In this document: positions 14,848-26,760 of the stretch, one piece after another | Layout: each line of letters opens with the position of its first letter | Numbering within the stretch: position 1 is the first letter of the stretch | Source of the DNA: Globodera rostochiensis | Lineage: Eukaryota > Nematoda > Chromadorea > Rhabditida > Heteroderidae | Length of the DNA: 64,000 bases | Assembly: GCA_018350325.1 (NCBI GenBank) | Contig: JAEVLN010000016.1 | Coordinates: forward strand, 362,193 to 426,192 | Reading direction: 5' to 3' | Notes under the pieces: model-generated | What the model was told of the DNA's origin: nothing | Database searches by the model: none | Seen by the model: the letters and a program-made list of their open reading frames with translations, nothing else | Program-made: the position numbers and the translations under genes

Positions 14848-15271
14848 GGTAATACTAAAGATGGTGCCCCCCATTTAAAAAAAAAAAAAAAGTTTTCAAA
14901 GTCGCTAAAGGTGTGTTTCTAGGGGTAAATCGGGGGTGTAGAATCCGAATCTGACATCAGTTTCGACCAATTCCGAACCCTTAACCCGAATTCGAACAAT
15001 TTTTTGAAAATTCAAATCAAAATTGATGGAAATGCGCAAATTACATCGAATAGGCAATTAATGATCGAATTCATGTTTTTGAACAATTTGAGGCCAAAAT
15101 TATTTTAAAATTTTTGAATTTTCAAAATTGTTCGAATTCGGGTCCGGGATTCGAAATTGGTCAAAATGGAGGTCAAATTCGGACTCTACACACTCGAATA
15201 CCCATAGAAAATCTTTTAATCAACAAACTAATTTTTTTTTTAAATGGGGGGGCACAATCTTTAGTATTACC
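14848..15271. mobile_element. Foldback MITE, GGTAATACT ends
   Basis: Starts GGTAATACTAAAGATGGTGC and ends with the complement. Internal arms contain the GAATTCGAACAATTTTT phrase as an inverted pair. The flanking octamers GAGACTTC and GACTTTTC agree at 6 of 8 positions, so the target duplication has decayed. Confidence 0.75.
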
Positions 15272-15756
15272 GACTTTTCCTATGTCCCAATCGCTTGTCC
15301 GGGGGCGATGGTTATGTGATTGGTGGTGGGCGCAGCCTTTTTCTCGTCCATCCGTTTCGATGTCGTTGACAACCACACGAAAAGAAAGAAAAAGGGTGTG
15401 CTGAGCTAACAATGGTGAGAGATGGGATGGATGGACACGGACGGAGAGAGTTCTTCATCGCTCCACCCTCATCAGTCTCCACCTCTCCTCATCCCACCAT
15501 TTCATTTTAATTCTTCCGCAATCCAATCCCATCCCCTTTGCTCTTCGGCTTCACGTAAAAATTTGGAGATTCGAAGAAATCTTTAAACCGAGGATTTAGT
15601 CTACCTATTTTTTATAATATGTAAATATGTACTAGAGATAGGAGGGCAAGGTTCATCGGCCGACACGGGCTAAACCCCATGTCGGCCCCGGCCAGTGGCT
15701 GGCTGATCTCTAATAATACGATGTTACGTTTATGCTTATTTTTGTTGAAGAAAGAT

Positions 15757-18067
15757 ATGGTGGAAACGGACGAGCAACAGTCGGATCGAATCCAGCTTCA
15801 ACTGAATTCTCAACCTATCACTAACACTTCGTCGAATACATCCCCACAACAAAATTCTTTCAATTCGGCTCTTAAATCACAGAGTCGCTCTTGTATGCAT
15901 TTCTTATTTCCATTCTTTAATTTTGTTATTATTATTAACTAGCTGATGGAAAAGCCGCTGCAGAAGATTCGGTGCCGTTCATTGACAGGGAAACCTCGGA
16001 AGAGATGGAGCAGAACAGGGACAGCGGATCTCCGCCGGATCGGCTCAACTTGGTTTACTTGATCGTACTTCTTCACGGAATAGGAATGCTATTGCCGTGG
16101 AACACTTTTCTAACAATCGGAACGGATGTGAGTTGTTTGTGAATTGTTTAGATGGGCGATGATCATAACCAAGCATTAGTTCAAAAAAAGGGAAATGACT
16201 CAAAAGGGTGAGTCAAGACCCAAAGCCGAAATGTCAACCAGAACGTCGAGGGAACTTCGGCAGAAATAAATAAGAACTTCAAAATTGATTCATGCGGAAT
16301 CGTTTACTCCCGAACTGTCCATTCATCATCGAACGGAAAAATTGTTCAGTTCGAAATTCGTATAGTTTAAAGTAAAAAAAAAGAAAAGCATTGTTCGTAT
16401 TTAGTATTATGTGAACTACAAGTTTCACAATGTGAGCAGCGATGAATACTACAAGAGCAATTTCTTCAATTACCTGACCATTTTTGCGCAGATTCCCGTA
16501 AGCCAAAACGTAATTGGTCGTAGCTTTGTGCATTTTTACGATTTTAGAATTTGTTGCTCAGTTTTATGAACCTTTTCGTGGTTGTTAGTGGCGGTCTCTA
16601 CCGTCGCATTTACTTCACATTGTCCGTCATTGTCGGGCTTTGCCTCGTCACAGTTGCGATGATTTACTTCCCGACGGACAATTGTCTCATCTACTTTATA
16701 CAATTAGTTTCTAATTTTCCTCCCCGCTCTCTAGGGACGTTCGGCTTCTTTGTCTTCACAATGGCCACGGTTGTGCTTCTGAACAGCGCGAGCGGCGTTT
16801 ACCAAAACAGCATTTGGGGCCTGGTCGCCGACTTTCCCGGCAGCTTTGCCAATGCCATTGTGATCGGCAACAATTTGTGCGGCATTCTGATGGTGGTCCT
16901 CTACATTCTCATCGTCGTTTTAGGTTTTCCGTTTCATTTGTTACACTGGCACTTTAATTTTGTGGGATGGTCCAAATTAGCGAATCGTCTTTCCGGGACT
17001 GGCTTTTGCTGAAAGGGGTTAGTTTTTAACAAATTTCCGTCCGGATTTGCTTCAGTCCGTGCAAACACTGCGCTCGCCGCCTCTATTTATTTCATGATCG
17101 CTTTGTTCACCGTCCTTCTCTGCATCGTTTCCTTTCACTTTCTGCCCAAATTGGTGCGTTTTCTACGCCCCTTTCAAATTGACAAATAATTGCAGAGATT
17201 TTACAAATACCACGTGGAAAAAGCGGCGAGAGCCCGCGAGAGTAACGGCACCAACATTTTGCACGAGGAAGAGACAGGCGAAGCGACGGTCCAACGCAAA
17301 ATGATGCATCCGTCGGCTAAAACTTATATTGCAATTTTCTCTGAGGTTGATGCAATACCGGACAATTGGTAACATCCCGAAAATCCTAGGTCTGTCGTCA
17401 ACTCTTCGATGTCTGGCTTGTCTTTTTTGTCACCTTGGCTCTGTTCCCGACAGTTTTGTTGAATGTAAAAATGGGCGAAGTTAGCCCGTTCATCTACAAT
17501 CAGAAGACATCGGGTCCCCTCGCATTCCAATTTTTGAGTAACATTTTTTTCTTAGAAATTCTCAACCGCCAGCTGACAATTTTCCTCAACTTTAATCTTT
17601 TCGCCACCATTGGCAGTTGGCTGGCCGGCTACTTCCACTGGGTTTTTGTCGTTTTTGTTTTCCAACCGTGCCTTTTACAATTAGCCTTCCCCCGAGTATC
17701 TGTCCCTGCCGATTGCCTTCCGTCTGGTGTTTCTGCCGCTGTTCTGGTTCTGCAACTACCAACCCGAATCGACCATTCGTCAGTTCGTGTTCATCTACAA
17801 CGAGTGGGCCTTCATCATTCTGATTGCTCTGATGGCGCTCACTCACGGCTATTGGAGTTCTTTGTCGATGATTTATGCACCAAAGTGATTTTTTTCTTGC
17901 TTTTTCAGTGAAAGCAGAACTTTAGGCACGTCGATGATTCCAAGTCGCAAATTGTCGGCATGATGTCTGGCTTCTTCCTCGTCCTCGGCATTGCATCGGG
18001 CATTCTCTTCAGCTTTGTTGAACCTTGCATTGTCTGCGCATTTGAAAATTTCTTGAGCTTATTTTGA
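15757..18067 (+). CDS. Equilibrative nucleoside transporter (SLC29 family)
   Basis: Membrane carrier for facilitated nucleoside diffusion. Eleven phase-consistent exons give about 520 residues, close to the 450-500 of the family: 15757-15892, 15943-16127, 16405-16497, 16548-16683, 16735-16923, 17056-17153, 17196-17345, 17390-17537, 17556-17641, 17685-17884, 17926-18067. A polar 80-residue N-terminus precedes LLHGIGMLLPWNTFLTIGTD, the typical first membrane helix with the PWN motif. Later blocks include ASGVYQNSIWGLVADFPG (family TM5 signature), VWLVFFVTLALFPTV, NLFATIGSWLAGYF (equivalent of FNLFDWLGR), FRLVFLPLFWFCNYQP and HGYWSSLSMIYAP, then a final hydrophobic helix. Eleven hydrophobic segments are expected and most can be seen. 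A large Ser/Glu/Arg-rich cytoplasmic loop lies at 17220-17320. The start is the ATG before VETDEQQSDR; an in-frame upstream ATG at 15679 exists. Confidence 0.92.
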
Positions 18068-18469
18068 GAGGAATCGTCGCACTTGAGCAGTCAGTTCGCC
18101 GATGCCAAATAAAAGTAAACGATTGCGAGAAATATCCTCCCTACGCCCCCTATCTCCAATTAACCGTTTCTCGGGTTTCTCCCCTCCCCCCCCCCTCTTT
18201 TAAACCGTTCCTTTCATCTTTTCTGTCCAATGGCGTAGTCAGTAATTTGTTCTAATACACCACCATTTTTAAGATAATTTAGCTTTAGAGCTCACTGGCT
18301 ACGCCCCGCGATCATATCCTCCAAATTCCTTAAATTTTTGTGCCATTATTTTTGTTGCGCTACAACAATTTCATTCTTTTTATAAATTGAAAACCGTTGC
18401 TCACAAAAATGACTTTCGAAGTGGGAAGGTTTCTTTCTTTTTTAAGCATATTAAAATTATGGTAAATAT

Positions 18470-19520
18470 CGGTCATAGCGGCCAGAGCCAAAATAGAACA
18501 AAACATACCAATCGACTCCTCTCGGTCTGTCAGAATCCGAAAAAAAAATTTTGAGCAACCATTCCCTGAGAGTTACAGACCTGGGACTGAACGGAACAGG
18601 ACGTTTCGGCCCCAAGGACCTTTGAAGTGCAATAACTCTTCTTGGAACTATCCAAACGAAACAAATTTGGTATCAATCGAAAGCTTTTGTTGGGTAGATT
18701 TTGTATTCAAATCAACAAGGTGATAAAATCCTTTTCAAAAAAGTTACAATCGAAAATTACCAAAAAACCTTAGGTTTTCGCTCTTTTCAAACAATAACTT
18801 TTTAAGCGTTTAAATGATCGTTTAGTTATTCTAGATAATAGCTTCTAAACATATAGAGCTTTCGATTGGTAGCCAATTTATTTAGTTTAGTTGGTTCCAA
18901 GAAGAGGTATGGCACTTCAAAAGTCCTTGGGGCCGAAACGTCCCCCACTCGGACTGGTGTCTTTTGACTGGGGACTCAGTTGTCCACTGATTAAAAAATG
19001 GGAAGAATCATTCATATTGGCTCTCAAAATTAGGGATTAGTTGATAGGGAATCAAAATTGAGAATTTAAAGCGCTTTTTGAACTGGTTAAAAACTTGAAA
19101 ATTAAGGACTACGACTTTTAAGTAACAAAAGCCGGATATAATAATGAAAGGCCGTGTAACAGCCCACCAACAGCGAGCATGCGATGTCGGAGCAAGTAGT
19201 GGGGCGAGACGGAGGGCGGAGGAAGAAGTCTGACGAGCGCCACTGGGGGACGCGCGCAAGACCCCCGTCGGGTCACGCGCAGACTTCTTCCGGGGTCTCG
19301 CCCCAATCAACTAATTCCTAATTTTGAGAGCCATTATGAATGATTCTTCCCATTTTTTAATCAGTGGACAACTCGTCCCCAGTCAAAAGACGCTTCAGTC
19401 CCGGGTCTGTGACTCTCAGGGAATGGTTGCCCAAAAATTTTTTTTTGGATTCTTACAGACCGAGAGGAATCGATTGGTATATGTTTTGTTCGATTTTGGC
19501 TCTGGCCGCTATGACCGATA
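18470..19520. repeat. Large inverted-repeat element with inner palindrome
   Basis: Outer arms: CGGTCATAGCGGCCAGAGCC (18472) pairs with the complement near 19497-19516. Further inward, CCAATCGACTCCTCTCGGTC and CATTCCCTGAGAGTTACAGA pair likewise. An inner palindrome (about 18600-18940) is built around CCAAGAAGAGTTATTGCACT-like sequence. The GCGCGCAAGACC block at 19180-19300 between the arms is GC-rich and unrelated to the arms. No gene seen. Confidence 0.65.
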
Positions 19521-19794
19521 GTTTCCATCTGAAAACAAAAGTCTACAAACGTGAATTTTTTAATCGTTACACGAATTGGAAAGCTTTTTATGCGAATTAA
19601 ATATTATTTCGGCGCCGACAAATCTTAATTGAATTAACGCGAAAAACTGTAGAATCTTCATTCTACAAGTATTTTTTTCTTTATAACTTTCTGTTTTGTT
19701 TGTCCCTTTCTACATTCTTTCTGCGCATTTTATGCCAACTTAGTTTTTTTACCGTATTTACAATTTTAAGAATGAACGAAATTGAATCTACGCG

Positions 19795-19940
19795 TAATAC
19801 CTAAGCTAAGCAGGTCTAAACCTAAGCTATCTTAAGCCTAAGCCTAAACCTAAGCTATCTTAGGCCTAAGCCTAAACCTAAGCTATCTTAGGCCTAAGCC
19901 TAAACCTAAGCTATCTTAGGCCTAAGCCTAAACCTAGCCG
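19795..19940. repeat. 28-bp tandem repeat of telomere-like hexamers
   Basis: About four copies of a 28-bp unit containing CTTAGGCCTAAGCCTAAACC. The unit is a degenerate inverted pair of TTAGGC hexamers. Confidence 0.8.
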
Positions 19941-20130
19941 GACCCAAAACCAAAACCAAAATTTTTTTTTGGGTTTTTGTACAAAAAATTGGACCAAAAG
20001 TTTTTTGGGTTTTGGTTTTGGGTCAACTCGGAGTAAAACCCAAAAAAAACCAAAACTCAAAAAATCCCAAAAAAATCTTTTGGTTTTGGTTTTGGCTCCA
20101 TGCCCTTTTTTGTACAAAAGTTTTGGGTGT
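19941..20130. repeat. AAAACCAAAACC palindromic repeat
   Basis: AAACCAAAACCAAAA on one side and TTTTGGTTTTGGTTTTGG on the other, with further inverted copies between. It resembles the self-similar interiors of the hAT-like elements. No target duplication identified. Confidence 0.6.
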
Positions 20131-20526
20131 CTTCCAGTTGAATTCACACCCCTAAAGATAAAGTCGTTTTCCCTTAATTTTCAAAAATTATTCAAACTGC
20201 GTTATACGCGTAACCGACTATTGTTGTGTATATTTGATATTTATTACTGTTGTATTTGACAAAAAGCTTGTTCGGATCTTTAAATGATCAGCTTTAAGTC
20301 TTGATCAGTGTTTTCCTGTTCCAGCTTGGCCTGTTCTGTTCCTGTTCTGTTCCTGTTCTGTTCCTGTTCTGTTCTAAGATTTCAGAACAGCACAGGAACA
20401 GATTCAAAATCCTTGGAACAGGAACAGAACAGGAACAGAACAGGCCAAGCTAGAACAGGGTAAAAATTGAAGAATTGAACTTGATTGAGTAATATATTTG
20501 AAATTTTCCAATGATTCATTATGATC

Positions 20527-20600
20527 TCACGTGGCGCAGTGGTTAAACTGCGTGCCTTGATTCAATTTTGTCTAAGGTTCAACTTTTCCTAGTGAAATTC
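20527..20600 (+). repeat. tRNA-derived sequence, second type
   Basis: A-box-like TGGCGCAGTGG and a weaker B-box-like GGTTCAACTT 45 bases on. A related A-box on the minus strand is near 14720-14740. No plausible cloverleaf. Confidence 0.45.
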
Positions 20601-20626
20601 TTTTTTATTCTTTATATTTTACTCCC

Positions 20627-20696
20627 TGGTGTGGTGTAATGGTGAGTGATATGTGATGCCTGGGGCTGTGGGTTCGAACCCCCTACTTTGTAAATG
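20627..20696 (+). repeat. tRNA-derived SINE
   Basis: A-box-like TGGTGTAATGG and a textbook B box GGTTCGAACCC, followed by CCTACTTTGTAAATG and a T-rich tail. Same family as the copy at 8250-8334. Confidence 0.65.
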
Positions 20697-21832
20697 CTTT
20701 TTTTCTCTCTTTACGAACTTTGATGGTAATTAAAAATATTTTAGAATTAATATTTTTTGAAGACATAAAAATTTTTTATTTGTTTCATTAAACTTGAGAA
20801 AAAAATCATAGGGGGACCCTTTTGTTTTGTTTTTAAAAATCAAGACCATTTTTTTAACAATTCCATTAAAATCTTCAAAAAATGGTTGCAAATCCCTTAA
20901 CAAATTAAGTCAAAAATTCAAAATTTTCTCGGCGGCGCCTATCGGCACCGCCGACCCCCCCCCCCCCCTCCCCCCTGATGTAAAGCAGAAGCAGAATTCT
21001 CAAAAAATTTTGAATTAGGGCTGCTCCCCATTCTCAAAATTGGGTCGCCCCCGACTCTCGACATGACCAACCCCGACCTCCCCGATTTTCCTGCCCCCAA
21101 GGGGTCGGGATCAAACCTATTTTGAACCTAACTTAAAATATTTTCGTAAAAGTCTCGGATTTTTGGGAGCAAATTCTCGAGTCTCGGGGTCAACTCTTGG
21201 TAAGGTTAGGTCTCGAGCATCACTAGCAAGTGATGAGCACTCTGTTCAATGAATCATCGATTAAAATTTCAGTCTGAATTTCACTCGGAAAATTTTTAAT
21301 TTGGAACAGTCTAAGAACAGTTTACTCTGTTCTGTTCCTGTTCCTGTTCTGTTCTCGAGGTCGGAACAGAACAGGAACAGAACAGACAGGCTGTTCTAAG
21401 ATTTTAGAACAGAACAGGAACAGGTTCAAAATTGTTGGAACAGGAAAACACTGGTCTTGATGGTGCATGCTAGAACATTAGGAAATAGAATTGAAGTGAA
21501 TAATTTTAATTAAAATTATTTTTTCTTTAATATGTTTCGTCGTAGCCAATATAAATGTGTGGGCGCCGAACTGGTCGCGCCGAAACGGCGACGCCGAACC
21601 GATCGCGCCGAACTGGTCGCGCCGAACTGATCCCGACCGTCCCACCCACCACCAGCAGGGGGAGGGGGGGGGGTGGTCGTGCCCCACACTCTCAATTGCC
21701 TTCCTCTCTGTCTTTTTGACTATCACCAGCAGCAGTTCCTTCGATTTTTACCAAAGAGTACTTGGCTTTCCTTTCACCATATCATTTGCCCCGTTTTCAC
21801 GTTTCATCGATCAGTGTTACGATTGAACTGAA

Positions 21833-24008
21833 ATGGTCCAACAGCACAACCACCACCCCGAAAGTGTGCAATTGGGGCAAAAGTCGCAGATCAGCTCCAT
21901 CGGCCGTCAGCTAACCGCTGACTTTCATCCAGGTCAGGCCACGCTAACCTCCTTCATTATCTGTTCTAATTACCCTCCAGCCGTCAAAAATGTCGCCTCG
22001 GCCGGTCAAAATTTGCTCAGAGCCTTTCAAAGTTTGTATTGGACCCCTGAGGGCATGTCTGGCTTACACTTTCCAAGGCTAAGCCCTCAACAATTCTCCC
22101 GCCCTTTTAATGCCCTCCCCCCCCCCCCTCCCCTCCCCCCCACTCCCCCCCCTCCACTCACTCACTATCCGCTAAGACCTAAGCCGACATTTCTACGTGT
22201 ACACCGCTGCCTTATACGCGTTGGGCTATTCAAGCAGCAATTCGGACGAGGCCGAAGTGAGAGAACAGTCAAAGCATCTTCAGACGGTGACCGAAGTGTT
22301 GAAGAAGGTCCATTCGGAGCAGATCGAATGGGTACGTAGGAAGAAAAGTGTTGAACTAACCGCAGAAAAGGTGGAATACTTCACTTCGATGACATTGACC
22401 ATTAATCGCAACTGCAAAACGGAGAAGGAACGTCTGAAGGGTTTGCTTAGCGGCTTTTTGGGGAGGGAGCGCGAACTGACGAAGGCGGTAGGAAAAGGAA
22501 AGCAGACGCCAGGCACACTGAACAGCTTCTACGAGACGGAGCTGGAGGCGATGCGGGACCAGCAAGTCAATTGGGGGGGGGGGGGTAATGATCGATTAAT
22601 GAGATTAACGGTCTGTCCAAAATGTTTAATATTGCTGCATTAGATCCAACGCTACCGGTTCTTTGTGGACAAACACTTGGAAATGTTGCGTCGATATCGC
22701 AAATGGATGCAATTTTCGGTGATTCTGTTGGAGAACGAATTGGAGTTGGGAGGGGCGGAAGCGTTGTTAGATCAGCAGACGGAAACGGAAAGGCAAAGGG
22801 ATGGGGGAGAGTTCGGCAGCCAAAAGAATGAAGTGATTGTTGTAAATGAATAATCAAATAGACTGTGGTTGTAAAATTCAGCAGATTGAACAGCGATCTG
22901 GGGAGGCCAAGAATAAGCATTCCCGAAGGGAACAAAGTGCCCAATCGGATGAATTGCGGGGTTCGGGCAAAGATGGGGAGGAGGGGAAGGCCAGTTTAAG
23001 CCTAGAAGGACAGCGGAAACGCATTGTTGCCGAGTTGACGAAGAAGTTTGGAACGGAAGGCGTGGGGCCGGCGGGGAGAAGACGCGATTTTCCTGGGAAA
23101 CTGTTCCGGCCAACCCCGATAGTGCCGGCGACCAAATACCGACACAGTGTGGCGGATGGGATGCTGCTGTTGGGGGTGAGAGACGACAGCGGCGAAGTGT
23201 GGCGGACGCCGATGGACGGCGGAAAGGAGAAGGCAATCGAAAGAATGGGCAAACACCAGCAGCAGCAACAGAAGACAGAACTGCGACAATTCTACTACAC
23301 AGATGCACCAACGGGTTCGCAATGTAATCGTCAACAGGACGTAGGGGTTGGACGCGGTCACGGGCCCCTCAACAGCGCCAACTCCAACCTCCCCCGAGGC
23401 GAGTTCTCTCTGAAGTCCCTCCACGCGTCAAACTCCAGCATAATGTGTTCAGCGCATGCAGCACACCTTCAGCCTTTGCCCCCCATTAAATCATCCGTAC
23501 AAAAATCGGTAATGGAAATGGAACAACGACCTTACGAGCAGTCTGTCAGCCCATTGGTGCTGGGCCATGCCAGGGAACAAAGTCAGGACAGTTTGGGGAG
23601 CGCAGGAAGAACGCACCGGCACAGTTCGTTTTGGTCAAACACGCGAACCGACTTTAAACTGTACAGTGTTTTAGTTTTTGGCCCGTCGGATTACGGTCGT
23701 CTAATAGAGTGCACAACGCCGTTCAATGCGCAGAGCGACAATCAGCTGAGTTTGGTGATGGGCGAAACGGTTTTGCTGGTGAAGAGCGGGACGAGGGGAT
23801 GGGTGCTGGGGAGGAGTCCGGACGGCACCAGGTTTGGCCGGGTCAAAGTCCAGCAGTCGTTCCATGGAACTTTTGGACCCTTCAGTCTGGGCCATCCAAA
23901 ATACCGGGTTATTAGCTAATCTTGGAAACACTGCTATTCTGAAATCATCGGCTAACTCACTCTTTTAGAAGCGGTTGGCTCCCTGCCAAATATGTGAAGT
24001 TAGTCTGA
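21833..24008 (+). CDS. I-BAR (IMD) plus SH3 protein, IRSp53/MIM type
   Basis: Scaffold expected to bind and bend the plasma membrane outward and link Rho-family signals to actin. Exons: 21833-21932, 21981-22031, 22177 to about 22567, about 22644-22841, 22882-23831, 23969-24008. Residues 30-260 are helical and charged: FHPAVKNVASAGQNLLRAFQ, HFYVYTAALYALGYSSSN, EVLKKVHSEQIEW, and QRYRFFVDKHLEMLRRYRKW, which matches the E-x-x-R-x-C-F-L-V-D-K-H helix of I-BAR domains. A Gln/Ser-rich linker of about 270 residues follows. The SH3 domain at the C-terminus runs TTPFNAQSDNQLSLVMGETV, KSGTRGWVLGRSP, and, after a 137-bp intron, SGWLPAKYVKLV. The SH3 is at the very end and no WH2 motif is visible. The stretch GTACGTAGG at 22332 could be a donor but is open in frame, so I read through it. 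Confidence 0.85.
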
Positions 24009-25737
24009 TGAGAGAGCAGAACGGACTCAATCGGGTGTCCAAATGGGCGGCTCGCTGTGGGGGCAGCGGGTGCATTTGGCAATCCCTCCATTTTGTTTGA
24101 CGTTGTGTGCATTTGCATCTGCCGTTCCGTTCCATTGGGCATTCACTCCTCCATCGGAACTCGGCACAATTAATTGGCATTGTCCGACAGGTGCCCTCCC
24201 CCCCCCTTTCTATTCCTGCCTTTAATTACGTTTGGGCCTTGTCTTAGCCTTTCGCTTCTCTCCGGCAAAAGCCGTTTCATTACTTTGTTTCACCGCAAAT
24301 TATATCGTCTCTCACTTCTTCAAATGTTCTGCAAATTAATTGATGACATTTTACATGTTTTGCCCTTCAAATCGACGATTGATTAGATAATAAAAAGGAA
24401 AAAATTGTGCACAGATTTAATATTATGTAATGTTCTTCGATCAGATTAAGTAAATTGCAACAATTGCTAACCAATCAGGGGACACTTTTTATACCAAAAT
24501 TCATTGATGTCCGTCCGTCCGTACCCGCTGGATATTCATCGGATATTCACAACGCTTCGGACGGACATTGGAGTTTTTTGGAGACAATTTGCAGAAAACA
24601 GCTCATTCACTCTGTTCAGTGCCTGTCCCCTCCCCCCCCCCCCCCCGCCCCCATCTTTACTAATTATCTGAATGAGTGTCAGTTTTGGAAATTCATAACC
24701 TTGGCGGCACCCACCGAATGGAAGTGAAATAAAACCCTTTGATTGGCACCACCGAAATTGTGTCTATTCACGGTATTTTGTCTCTTTCTCATTATGCCTC
24801 ACAAATCAACCCCAAAAGCCACTATTCCAGAAAGGAGGAACGAGCGGTAACGGACTTTTTGCTTTTGGAGCTTTCGTTCGGAGAGGAGCGCCCGAGGCGA
24901 TGGCGGGGGTTGGCACAGTGAACGAAATGGCATTAGCAAATGCAAAAGGGCAATGACTTGCACTTCACTTTCGCCCCGGGGCAGCTTTATTATTGCGCTG
25001 TCTTCCGCCGAATGAACGCACTTACGCCGTTAACGAGCCAAATTAACCGTTGGACATCCGACGACTCTTCAGCCTCATCTTCGGCCGTTCCCAAATACTT
25101 CCTTCCGTCTGGTGGCCAAAAATCCCACCCACCCAGCGGCTCTTTTTGAGTATAAATGGAAAGTATTCGTCGCCATCGGCACACTCTCAAAAAGGGCATT
25201 TTCTTATACAACGGACCCCAAAGGCAGTGTAAACGATCATTGTCAATAACTGCCAACGCCCACACTGTAATGCCCTCCCCCCTCTTGTAATGCCCTTTCC
25301 CCCCCCCCCACCCTCTTCTTGAATTCCAAACCATGTCAAACTCAGCCAAACTTAGGCCCAACGCCCTAATGTCTTCCCCCCCCCGGCACTGTTGTGCTCG
25401 GCACCCAGGGGATTATCGCTTCTATGCTCATGTTAATTAGCCTTTCTCCTTTTTTGGCTCTCATTCCACCCGCCCCTCCGCCCACCACTTCCAAATTCTT
25501 CCCATGAAAAACATTAACCAATTAATTATTAATTATTGCCCCTCTTTAGGGCCATTTTGGGACATTTTGCTCATTCATCACTTAAACACCGAAAATTGAC
25601 AGAATTGTGCACTTTTTCTAACCAATCACAAAGCCAAAGCATCCATCCTGCTGATGCTCCTCTCGCCCATAGGCAAAGGACGGTCCTCGGCACCGTTTGC
25701 CCTCTCCTCCCCTTGCCCCCGCCGCACTCTTTTCGCT
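24009..25737. other. Spacer without recognised gene
   Basis: Lower repeat content than other spacers. Several short C-runs (for example 24628-24645). A TATAAA-like box lies at about 25151, some 590 bp before the secreted-protein gene; nothing else supports it as that gene's promoter. No exon with family similarity seen on either strand. Confidence 0.4.
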
Positions 25738-26101
25738 ATGTTCATCTTACTTTTGCCCCTTCTTCTGCTGGTCCAATTGCTTCAGGCCAGCCCCAATCCC
25801 AGCAGTGTGGTCAGTTCAGACTCTCTTTCTTGCCAATGCTTTTTCTGATCAAATACCTTAAAAGGATGGCGATTTGTTCATGCGCAATTGGCTATTTCGG
25901 CCTTATTTGGAAGTGCCGGCATCCCAACCACAGCAGTTGAGGGAGAGCTTTTCATTGGTCGCCGCGGACTCGCCGCCAACCTCGGCCGCAGAGGCTGACG
26001 CCGAACTTTGGCGGAACCGGCGTGCACCTTTGCTTCGGCCGAGCACACCTCGGCTTGCGGACCAGTATACGCCAACACCATGGTCCGTTCCGTTCCGTTA
26101 A
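25738..26101 (+). CDS. Small secreted protein, possible peptide precursor
   Basis: Two exons, 25738-25809 and 25865-26101, joined in phase 0 across a 55-bp intron, give 102 residues. Residues 1-18 (MFILLLPLLLLVQLLQAS) are a clear signal peptide. The remainder is rich in Pro, Arg, Ala and Ser, with Arg-Arg in ELWRNRRAPLLRPSTPRL and no cysteine, which would suit a processed neuropeptide or a small effector. I do not recognise the family. A further exon at about 26202-26280 is possible: splicing the CCATG|GTCCGT site into the TTTAG acceptor gives tails with one or two cysteines in some phases, so the C-terminus is uncertain. Confidence 0.55.
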
Positions 26102-26760
26102 TGGTCGAGGGCTAGATCTCTTAATTAAGCCATATGAATGATTTAAGCACGTAATGCCGTTATAATGCTTCATTTTGTGAATGGATTCTCTTCCCTTTAG
26201 CCGGTGGAAATTGTGCGCCAGCATTTTTGGCAGAGGGAATGCCTTCCGTTGAGGAGTTTTGGGGAAGGAATCGCGACTGAACGGCACAAATCAATGCTTG
26301 TTTATATTCTGTAGTGATTAATTGCGATATCATTACAATGGCATATTCTGTAATTTGCTTTAACGACAAATTCAATACGGCGTTTGGGGGGGGGGGAGAC
26401 GAAAACGGCGGGGTCTGATGAGACAAATAAGCGCGTGGAAAGGTGTAATCTTCGACTGTCCGTCCCTCTCACGCGGCTTTTCCTCCTCCTCCGATCACAT
26501 CGGTCGCCAGATCAGCTGCTCCAATTCGCACTCTTTGCCAGTGGAGAAGTGTCGCTGTCCAGCCACTTTCAGCGGTGGATGGCTTTTCAGAAAACGAATT
26601 CTGCTCTCCGATACTCTCCGGCGTTTTCTCTTCTTCCTTTCCCTCTCGCGCTTCTTTCTCTCTTCCCTCCTCAACTTGGACTTGTTCCACCATAACTTCA
26701 CTAAATACGAAAATTTTGCCCAATGTGCGTTTTCAACTCAGTTATTGTGAAGCCACCCTA
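26102..26760. other. Spacer; open frames without clear support
   Basis: A G-run at about 26388. A minus-strand Glu/Arg-rich frame (26469-26723) could be a 3' exon of the MOLO-1-like gene but has no family similarity I can see. No firm feature. Confidence 0.3.

Larger units (their letters stand above)
12728..15756. repeat. Repeat-rich spacer between choline kinase and the transporter
   Basis: No gene recognised. It includes the elements listed separately, a second TAGGGCTGGCATTTATATGC element end at 13856 that has lost its right end, TTCGGTCGGTACTTTTCGGT repeats (14025-14120), another GATGCCGATAGGCGTCGCCG module (about 14540), and a plus-strand pyrimidine-rich stretch (15440-15545) just before the transporter that may be promoter/5' leader sequence. 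Confidence 0.55.
20306..21453. mobile_element. hAT-like element, CAGTGTTTTCCTGTTCC ends
   Basis: Ends CAGTGTTTTCCTGTTCCA and its complement, flanked by the 8-bp duplication GTCTTGAT (20298-20305 and 21454-21461). Subterminal zones are CTGTTCTGTTCCTGTTCTG repeats on both strands. The interior contains two tRNA-derived sequences (about 20527 and 20627) and a CTCGGCGGCGCCTATCGGCA module (about 20930). Confidence 0.9.

Noticed and set aside
20627..20696. Functional tRNA gene
   Set aside because: Good A and B boxes but no acceptor or anticodon stem pairing that I can draw, and related copies with the same tail elsewhere; a SINE is more likely.
22332..22370. GTACGTAGG as an intron donor in the I-BAR gene
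   Set aside because: With the nearby CGCAG acceptor the phase breaks the following helix, whereas reading through keeps one frame.
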